Below, one piece after another: positions 56,215 to 64,000 of a stretch of 64,000 bases of DNA; the first letter of the stretch is position 1; each line of letters starts with the position of its first letter. This DNA is from Xanthostigma xanthostigma (taxonomy: Eukaryota; Arthropoda; Insecta; Raphidioptera; Raphidiidae), in contig OY754473.1 of assembly GCA_963575645.1 (NCBI GenBank), positions 8,184,001 to 8,248,000 of the forward strand, read 5' to 3'. The notes under the pieces are model-generated. The model did not search any database. It was not told where the DNA came from and saw only the letters and a list, made by a program, of their open reading frames with translations. A program made the translations under genes and the position numbers.

Positions 56215-57265
56215 TAATAATATAATATAGCCATCTATTTGCATTTTTAAAACTTCCAATCTGATTCAGTCATGAAACTCAAAATGCCACGCCGCTCTAT
56301 TTTCAAAACTCTACTGATCCAATTAATAAAGTTGAGAATATTTAGAAGAAAAGACATTTTTGGTTTAGTTTTAATTTTTGGACCATGATTTTGTTTTGGC
56401 AAACACCCAGTATATTTTTATTATTTTACGGTATAAAGTTTAGTATTTCATTAAAGTTTTTAAGGTACCTTATTTAATAATAAAGTTGCTAGAGTAAAGA
56501 CGTAATTTAAAGTAAATTCCAAATAAAAATTTCAGAATGATGCTAAATAAGAGATGTTTCATTTTATTATACTGTTACAAAATATTCCGAAAATAATAAA
56601 TCTATTATTATTTCAGAATAATAGATTCACGGTTTGGGAAACATAAGGATGGGCGATATTCAGCTATAAAGCAAAAACATTCAAGAAACAAAGAAGTCTG
56701 TGACGATTTCTGTAAAACAAATTCATTATTGAATAAATTTTATTCTGTACGATGTGTTGTTTTCTATAAGCATGCCGAATTAATGAATTAAAGACGAATG
56801 GAATCTTTTGACATATTGGATGATGCTAACGTGGTAAGCGGAACATCTGTCAAAAGATTCCATTTAATTAAACTAAAAGAAGATCGTATATTTTCATTCT
56901 TGCAATTTTCATTTCTCGTCCCGGCGAGAAAAGGCTTTTCTCGATCTCGTTTCGTTAAGTTAAGTCTAGTTCCTCCATTATTAGTTGTGTTATTATCAAA
57001 AATGTGTATTTCAATCGGGATGGTGCCGTTGTTTCGAAAACATCCGGGTACTTGCGTATCGCTCTTCAGTAAATGCAGCAATGTCCAGCTTTTATGTTTA
57101 AATTGAAATAAAGTTACGACATAACCTCATTCTTCGGACTTTAAGTTTTGATGACAACAATGTTTCACTATACGGAGCTTACGGTCGTTAAAAAGCGGTC
57201 TGTTTTGAAATAAACATTCGGATCGATTTTACATGCACGTTCATTGCTCAAGAAAACCGACAGTT
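56215..57265. other. Unassigned sequence with 16-bp hairpin
   Basis: 56798-56863 has a perfect 16-bp inverted repeat (ATGGAATCTTTTGACA). Two overlapping frames of about 100 codons on opposite strands (56788-57106) include it. No domain is recognised. Confidence 0.4.
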
Positions 57266-58112
57266 CGTGATATGCCTGAAATTACTTGACCTTATAGAAA
57301 AAAGTGCGCTGAATCGAATGAGCACAAGCGCAGAACTGTATCTCTTCTGGTTTCCGAGTTATTAGCATTTAAAATTTTAAAATTTCAAACTCGATTATCT
57401 CCGAAACTAGACAAGATACAGAGCTGCGCCTGTGCTCATTTGATTCAGCGTGTCAAAATCTACCGGGTAACATTAATATCGACCCGTTCTGGGAGATTTC
57501 GATTTTGAAAATTATTACAGGGGGGGGGCCGAGGATTATTTTTTCATTTTAAATAAAGTGCAGTATCGACCGGAAATTTATAGAATATATGGTTGAACAT
57601 GACTTGGTCCTATGTAAAAATCATGCTGAATCGAATGAGCGTATCTAGAAGTCTGTAGCTATTGTAGTTTTCAAGTTATAGCGATTTTTATTTTATCAAG
57701 AAAAATTTATAAAAACGCGTCTAACTCCTAAACCAAAAGAGATACAAAGTTGCGGGTGATCTCATTGGATTCAGCGTGATTTTTTCCATAAGTACACTTA
57801 ATATTAACCGCATCGGAAGGCTCTTAGTGCCTCAAAAAGCCGCCGATTTGCGAAAACATCGAAAAACTTAACTTTTTTCAATTTTTTGGAAAATATAAAA
57901 GTGTCGCGGATATGCCTGAAATTACTGGACCTTATAGAAAAAAGTGCGCTGAATCGAATGAGCACAAGCGCAGAAAATTTCAAACTCGATTATCTCCGAA
58001 ACTAGACAAGATACAGAGCTGCGCCTGTGCTCATTGGATTCAGCGTGTCAAAATCTACCGGGTAACCTTAATATCAACCCGTTCTGGGAGACTTCGATTA
58101 CGAAATAACTTA
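57266..58112. repeat. Modular inverted-repeat block (three modules)
   Basis: Three units start with A runs and GCTGAATCGAATGAGC (57318, 57629, 57948 approx.) and close with the near inverse CTCATTTGATTCAGCGTG or CTCATTGGATTCAGCGTG. Each is followed by TTAATATNRACC. Units 1 and 3 are close direct copies (GATATGCCTGAAATTAC, ATCTCCGAAACTAGACAAG), with about 50 bp lost in unit 3; unit 2 is diverged. The 81-codon frame 57912-58157 is incidental. Class unknown. Confidence 0.75.
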
Positions 58113-58161
58113 TTTGGCCTTGTACTGACTTGCGATCAATGCCAGAGCGGCATATGATATG

Positions 58162-58230
58162 AAATGTAACAATGAAAGATGAGTGAGAGAGATGTAACAT
58201 TTCTGTTACTCATCCTTCATTGTTACATTT
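58162..58230. repeat. Short hairpin (22-23 bp stem)
   Basis: AAATGTAACAATGAAAGATG pairs with CATCCTTCATTGTTACATTT with one mismatch, around a loop of about 23 nt. Size and shape resemble a precursor hairpin or a tiny foldback. Confidence 0.6.
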
Positions 58231-58804
58231 TAGATGGATGCCTAAAAACGTGGAAACCACAGATCCGAAAAAAAGTCGAAAATATTTTAGAAGTATGTAT
58301 AAAACGATGGATTGGCTGAAGCATTTCGGAAGGGGGTTTGAACCCCCAACACCCCCCCCCCCCCGTTTGCCTACGGCCTATGTCATAATTTTATTTGATT
58401 TACACACTTTGTAAATAATTATAGATAGGTATATCACATCCCCAGAAACTTGCGGTGTATATAAATTGATATATTGTTTACGTGGCAATTTTGTTCAATT
58501 TGTTCAAATAACGCGATCTATGAACAAAAGCAAATATTATAATACGTAATAATAATACATGCACGAAGAGAACAGTTTTGCACAAGTTTCAAGTTTGCGC
58601 AATACAAACGCCCACTTATAAATACATCAGTAAAATTTTCGCCGAGTTTGCTGAACAGGTCGATTCTTTGGACTCGCTTCTGTGAATTTCAACAAAACCG
58701 ACTTCGCAGACTGGTTAATTACAACCGTTACTAAAGTCGCGTCCACACTATTTCAACGCACGCTTTAATTTCGTTTTATTTTAAAAGAAACAGTTTACAA
58801 TAAA
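58231..58804. other. Unassigned sequence
   Basis: GGGGGTTTGAACCCCC and a C run of about 14 lie at 58333-58364. Nothing else recognised. Confidence 0.35.
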
Positions 58805-59401
58805 CTAGTGTGACTTGTGCGAATTATTCGCACTAAATAAGTATAATAATCATCACTTTACAAAATTATTTTTTAAATATGATTGCAGGTATTCAATTAG
58901 TTTCTAATTTTGCACACTGCTTATAACGTTCTTCTTTTTGTTGTATTACAATATGAAGCTCAGATGACAGATTGAAGAAATATTTTACTAAAATTGTCAT
59001 ATAGAGGCGCAAGTAGCAAAAGCGTTGAGCTAAGCCGTCAGATGGCATCATGCAGCATTGCTGTGACGTTGTTCAGCGTTGCTCGCTGTTTGAAAATTAA
59101 AGCCGTCAGATGACAGTATGCAGTATTGTGTCTGTTGTATTACAATATGAAGGTCAGATGACAGATCGAAGCGTTGACGTTGTTTCAAAATTATAGTCGT
59201 CAGATGGCAGACGTTGTTCAGCGTTGCTGTTAATTAATTAATTTACAAAAATAAAAGCAATAATAAATTTTTTAGTTGTCGATGTCAGTAGAGCAAGCAA
59301 TTATCTGTAAAATGATATATATAATTTATTTGGAGAAATTGTGTTGTTTTTTCTAAAAAGGGAGGCAAACATTTTTAACCTTAGCGTATTAATATATATG
59401 A
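58805..59401 (-). mobile_element. Hel-A Helitron copy 13 (597 bp)
   Basis: Edges A|CTAGTGTG and TATATGA|T. Complete; GACTTGTGCG replaces GACCTGTGCG after the terminus. Its last modules (GAAGCGTTGACG, TTATAG) match copy 4 best, suggesting those two share a source. Confidence 0.94.
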
Positions 59402-61966
59402 TGGATTATTTTGACATATTATGATGGCGCACGCCATTTGAGGTGTTATATAAAAATCAAATTTGTTAGTGAATAGCTTTAGAAAAAAAATTACATTGAT
59501 TTTTTTTTTAATTAATTCTTTGTGAGTCGTATTTTCCAGACACATCGTATTATTGTCAATTCAGTCAACTAAGTTTATATAATTTCACTAAACACAATCG
59601 TGGTCGCGCTAAGAAAAGCAGAGAGAGGGGCATTAAAAGGAGACGGCGAATGTTGTGTATTTTGACGTTATTACCTATAGAGAGAGAGAGAGAGGAGAGG
59701 TATTATTGCATGTTTTGTGACGTATTGTCAATACATTTCTCTTAAACTTTATACGGAACAATTGATCAAATCAATCTTAGCAAACAGTTCTGTTTTTCCA
59801 ATAAAAGTTTTGGCACGTTTTCATCGTCCTGCAATATATATTTTTCTTTTCGATTTATTTTCATTAATGAAGCTTTCTCTGTAGATTGTTTTCTTTACTT
59901 TTCTTCCAAAGTAATTAATTATCCTTGTCATTACGTAGTATATCGTCCTGTTAAATTGTCGGCTCGATAACAACACTATCCTCGGCCTCGACAATTTCTA
60001 TATCGCCGTGTTTTTGCATCAATGTCGCTTTCTTTCCAAACCCGGAGTCCGCAAGTACATCCAAGCGAGTCACCAATCCGGAACTTCGAGCGGACTTAAA
60101 TAAAATCGTGGGGCGTATTTAGAAATATTATGGCATGATAAAATTGTACTAAAGATTTTTAAGTTCCTGGAGAAGAAAAGAAATATTGCCGAAACGTTGT
60201 CCAATAAATAATGTTCTAGTGAATAAAAATTGTTTTAATATTTTAGCCTTGTATCCCGTATAATTTTATCATACCATACCATACCAGGGTTAACCTGAAA
60301 AAAAATCTAAAAGAATTTTTATTTACAGAAACAAATTACGATTTAAAAAATTATCTTTGACAATGATATCTATTATGACAAGCCTGACGCTATTAATACA
60401 TGTGTACATGTACCATTAATAAAGTATATTTATTATTATTATTATTATAATACCAAGGTGTCTTATTTTATTTAGAAATATAATGATCGAAGAAAACACT
60501 CAAAAACCAGATTTACAACTCTTATATAGCTTTTAGCAAACAATCGCTTGTACATATAATAAAAGCGTTTAGCTTAAAACAGTTATTTTATATACGTTTA
60601 CCTACTATTGATCTATAATTCCGTTTAGACAGAGACTAGTTCTGTATCGAGGTCAGGAAGGAAGTTGCGTAAATCGTAAGAAAATATAATTTTGTTTTCG
60701 CCTTTCATTAATTTTCAAGATTCGTAAGCAATAGAGTAGACAGACGTACTTTTGGCGGGGGGCGCAGCGCCGACGACCGCTGTCTACCCTATAGGTGCAA
60801 TTTGAATTTTAAATAATTATATTTGTGTAGGTATTTTCATTTCCTAAAGGAAACGCCACAATATCTTACTCAATAAAAGACGGTGACATTTATAATTTTA
60901 TTTAAAAACCTGTGCCATGCTTTTTAAAACTTATAGAATTGATTCTTTATATACAAGAGCTTTATGATTACTTGTTGATATAAAGTGTGTTATTTATTTT
61001 CTAAACGAAGCTACACGAGGCTATTAAGTTGAGCTTACGTTTCAATTTTCAAATCTAATAATCTAAACTTGATGCTGGGTTGCAAGAAATATTCTCAGGA
61101 AGTCTAGCGTTGTAAAGCGATCTTGTACGAAACGTTTATACAATTCCCACTTCAAAACGATACTTTTCTACGAATATTGATAAAAATTGAACTTGAAAAT
61201 GAGAACAGTTTAATGTTCTACATGACAGAAAGATATTAGACTGCTTCTATATATGTTTAAAAACTGTTATGATATATGATCACAATTGGAGGTTATGTTT
61301 TTCTAGCAACGCGCACTGGCACGCTCTCCGAGAGGCGTTGCATTCTGCACGGATGTGAGCGAGTCTTTACAATTTTAAATGTTGCCGTTTCCACGAAAAT
61401 GATAAAGATGCAATTATATAATATTTACATAATACGGTTGTCAGATATAAATTAAATGAAATAAATCGAATCTAAAGAAGACGCCCTATTAAAAACGGGC
61501 ACGCTGCGTTTTTCATCTATTCATATAGAAACGTGCACATTTTGTTTTTCAACTTTAATAACAACTATGCTATTAAAATATGAACATTCATCCGAGACGC
61601 TATAATGAAACAATTAAAACTTTACAGTGATTCTAATTCAATTATAAGTTTAATCAGAAAAATAATTGAAAAGCGCAACAAAAGAAAAGCGATTATCTTC
61701 TTTTTTTGTTACAATAATAAAAATGCTAATTTAAAAACAGAATTTTTAATTAAGATGTCATCAAATTGAGTCAATATTTTTTTTACTTATTTTTCATGGT
61801 ATTTGCAGTTTGTTTTCGGCATTAAAAATATACAGATCTATTGTCGAGCGTTTATAATCTGTAATATAAAATATATTCGCGTATTTCTACGTTTTTAAAT
61901 TCAAGAGCATGGCTGCTCGATTCAAGTGAAACAACGTCGAAACACAAATAAGTTACACTAAAGTAA
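59402..61966. other. Unassigned 2.6-kb sequence
   Basis: A GA run lies at 59679-59697. A CCGAAACGTTGTCCAATAAA stretch at 60189-60208 resembles the Penelope-like piece at 17.95 kb. AAATTTATTATT-type tail with ATT run at 60425-60448. A GC-rich scrap (GGGGGGCGCAGCGCCGACG) at 60756-60775. SINE-tail scrap near 61845. No ORF worth naming. Confidence 0.4.
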
Positions 61967-62431
61967 TGTTGCGTGTCCCTTGTTGGGACGACTATGGATT
62001 CTGTAGAATCTACTAGCCACAACAACAATGGAAAACAGGTAAAAAACCTGACTCTCGGTGCTTCGAGAACATTCGAGAAGCGTGGGACGAAGCAATAAAA
62101 TACGGGCGGAGTGGTTGAATTGGGTCAGTTATTCGTGTTGTTCATGTGTTGATGCTCTGGCATTACGACATAAATTATTCAGTTATACTGTGAAGAAAAA
62201 TAAACTTTAGTGAGTGCAATTATATAAATCTGGTTTTACATAAATTACTCACAGTTAATAGACAAATGTGCTGATAAACTTTGTGTTGTGTTCCTGTGTT
62301 GTAAATATTTTGTGTACATAATTTAGTGACTCTAAAAAGGTCGGGTCTTTACCTGCTTTCGATTGTTATTGTTGTCGTTACTAGAATATTCCTACAGAAT
62401 CCATAGTCGTCCCAACAAGGGGCACGCAACA
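61967..62431. mobile_element. TGT...ACA element with long TIR, Ginger-like MITE (465 bp)
   Basis: GTAA flanks both sides (61963-61966 and 62432-62435). The ends read TGTTGCGTGTCCCTTGTTGG and, inverted, TGTTGCGTGCCCCTTGTTGG; pairing runs over 40 bp with one change and then loosely to about 65 bp. TGTNR ends, TIR over 40 bp and 4-bp duplication fit Ginger-type DNA transposons. A solo LTR (TG...CA, AATAAA inside) is the alternative, but LTRs rarely have such long inverted ends. No transposase. Confidence 0.65.
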
Positions 62432-62544
62432 GTAATAAAATAATATTAGGTATTATGGAACTTTCAAATTTGCATCCGTTCCAAAGTTCCGAACTTAGAT
62501 ACTTCATTTTTCCTTAATATCTTCTGTGAAAATATAACGAAAAA

Positions 62545-62782
62545 GACGGGTTGCACTCCGGGAGTCCCGGCTAGATGTCTAACGTTGTATAATGGTTTGT
62601 ATCATAGATTGCATTTTTATGTACGATATTTCAACGCTAGATGTCTAACGTTGTATAAACAATTACTATCACTTAGAGAGTTTTCTCGCTCACCCAGTTC
62701 TTACTTTTCCTGACGCGAGTTTAACATTTTTTACCCGTATTACAAAAAAAGTGTACAACGCCGCTAAAGAAGTTTTCACTTC
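62545..62782 (+). repeat. Family B dispersed repeat, copy 5 (rearranged)
   Basis: It begins GACGGGTTGCACTCCGGGAG but GAAGTGAAAACTT is missing. Instead CTAGATGTCTAACGTTGTATA appears twice (62570 and 62635), showing an internal duplication that replaced the left arm. The right end AAGTTTTCACTTC is kept. Confidence 0.72.
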
Positions 62783-63628
62783 AAAAAAAAAACAGACGGT
62801 GGAGGGACGGCTCGATGTGGGGAAGTACGTGTTTATAATAAGTAGGTTAAGCAACGTTTCTTATGTATTTTAATTTTAGATCCGCACTCTTTGTCTGACC
62901 AAGAAATCATTGAATCTTAAAGAAAACACGCTCCCAAAAATCGCTATTATTTTGTAAAGTTTAACGAAACCGTTGAAGTCACCACATCGTTTAGCTTACA
63001 GAAAGAGTTTCAACTGTCGGCGCTGTACGGCGAAGAAAACTTTTCGAAACTAATGTGTCTTAAACAACATTATCATACTTTCAATGTAAATTCCTTAGTC
63101 ATCATAAGTTTGTCCCACCTTATCTCCGCACAGAGAGCTTACCTATGCGTTCCGTGGTAGGTTCGGCGGGCAGGGACGCGGGGGAGGAGGTCTTCGATGG
63201 TCGGACTATGTCTTCAGGGACTTACCGTCTCACATCTTTTACAAACTTAAATAGATATATCATATTATATCCATACATTAGCTCCTACATACGCTATATT
63301 GTCCCTGTATATAGCTTAGAAATGCAATTATGTTTATCAATATATAGTAAGCTAATGTTTAGGAAACGCTTTTCATTTTTTGAACATAAATTAGGACAAG
63401 CTAGGAACTTTCTATAGATGTTAAGATAAATAATTATTAAAATAAACAACGAACTCGGAAAATTTAAATTTACTAAAGAAGGTCAATTTCTTCTATAAGA
63501 ACAACCGTTTGGGAACCAGTTTGCAATAATCTAATTAGACGGTGCTTAGAAAGCTGTCCCTAAGGCCTAAAGAAAGAATGTCATTCGAGCGTGGCCTTAT
63601 TGAGAGTCGACTGTACAAGCGAGAAATA
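62783..63628. other. Unassigned sequence
   Basis: A 90-codon frame at 63145-63417 begins in a GC-richer part (GGTTCGGCGGGCAGGGACGC) and then turns AT-rich. No recognised domain. Confidence 0.35.
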
Positions 63629-64000
63629 TCATAATATATATTAATACGCTAAGGTTAAAGATGTTTGCCTGCCTTTTTAGAAAAAACCTCACCATTTCTC
63701 CACATAAATTATATATCATTTTACAGATAATTGCTTGCTCTACTGACATCGACAACTAAAAAATTTATTATTGCTTTTGTTTTTGTAAATTAATTAAAAT
63801 ACAGCAACGCTGAACAACGTCTGCCATCTGACGGCTTTAATTTTGAAACAGCGAGCAACGCTGAACAACGTCACAGCAATGCTGCATGATGCCATCTGAC
63901 GGCTTAGCTCAACGCTTTTGCTACTTGCGCCCCTATATGACAATTTTAGTAAAATATTTCTTCGATCTGTCATCTGAGCTTCATATTGTAATACAACAAA
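63629..64000 (+). mobile_element. Hel-A Helitron copy 14 (cut by window end)
   Basis: Starts A|TCATAATATATATTAATACG and continues through the internal modules to the window edge. It has lost the module with the second TCAGATGACAGATCGAAG block. The 3' hairpin lies beyond the window. Confidence 0.93.

Noticed and set aside
57266..58112. CRISPR-like array
   Set aside because: Only three long, unequal and inverted modules in a eukaryotic repeat region; no short regular repeat-spacer pattern.
61967..62431. Solo LTR of a retrotransposon
   Set aside because: TG...CA ends and AATAAA fit, but inverted ends over 40 bp are atypical for LTRs. Kept only as the alternative.

Overview
The window is AT-rich, repeat-dominated nuclear DNA of an arthropod, most likely an insect and probably a lepidopteran. 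That guess rests on the abundance of short non-autonomous Helitrons, tRNA-derived SINEs, TA- and TTAA-flanked MITEs and GACAGACAG-type repeat tails; no host gene is present to confirm it. I find no convincing host protein-coding gene, no intact tRNA or rRNA gene, no CRISPR array and no bacterial operon structure. All open frames are short (at most 148 codons). Most lie inside repeats or overlap ORFs on the other strand.

The backbone is one Helitron family, called Hel-A here, with 14 copies spread over the 64 kb: 1.8, 5.8, 6.5, 16.8, 19.8, 22.7, 24.7, 37.6, 40.7, 47.0, 49.9, 55.5, 58.8 and 63.6 kb. It starts 5'-TC, ends with a GTGCGAAT/ATTCGCAC hairpin and CTAG-3', sits between host A and T, and leaves no target duplication. 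Three further Helitron-type families (Hel-B, Hel-C, Hel-D) occur at 12.4-13.2, 35.6, 41.3-42.0, 42.8-43.4 and 49.2 kb.

TIR DNA transposon derivatives come next. They include two hAT MITEs with 8-bp duplications (13.3 and 38.9 kb), a Tc1/mariner relic with a transposase scrap (15.1 kb), a pogo/Tigger-like relic with a CENP-B-type HTH fragment (20.7 kb), a TA-flanked foldback (52.8 kb), a Ginger-like TGT...ACA element (62.0 kb), and a set of elements with ends reading TTAA-GG (2.7, 28.9, 36.0 and 48.2 kb). The 36.0 kb member is a nearly perfect 1.2-kb hairpin.

Four more dispersed elements remain unclassified or are SINEs: family B (GCACTCCGGGAGTGC hairpin, 5 copies), family C (ACGTGATAACG inverted repeats, 5 copies), family D (AAGTGAAACTTTTATT inverted ends, 3 copies including the left window edge), and several tRNA-related SINE families. 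There is also a modular inverted-repeat block at 57.3-58.1 kb.

No genes act together here. The relations are between mobile elements: nesting, adjacent insertion, internal deletion, and one case that looks like Helitron 3' read-through carrying 132 bp of flanking DNA to a second locus. A few GC-richer patches (14.7-15.0, 22.0-22.3, 26.4-27.3, 53.8-54.1 kb) could be promoters or exons of genes mostly outside the window, but I cannot show it.
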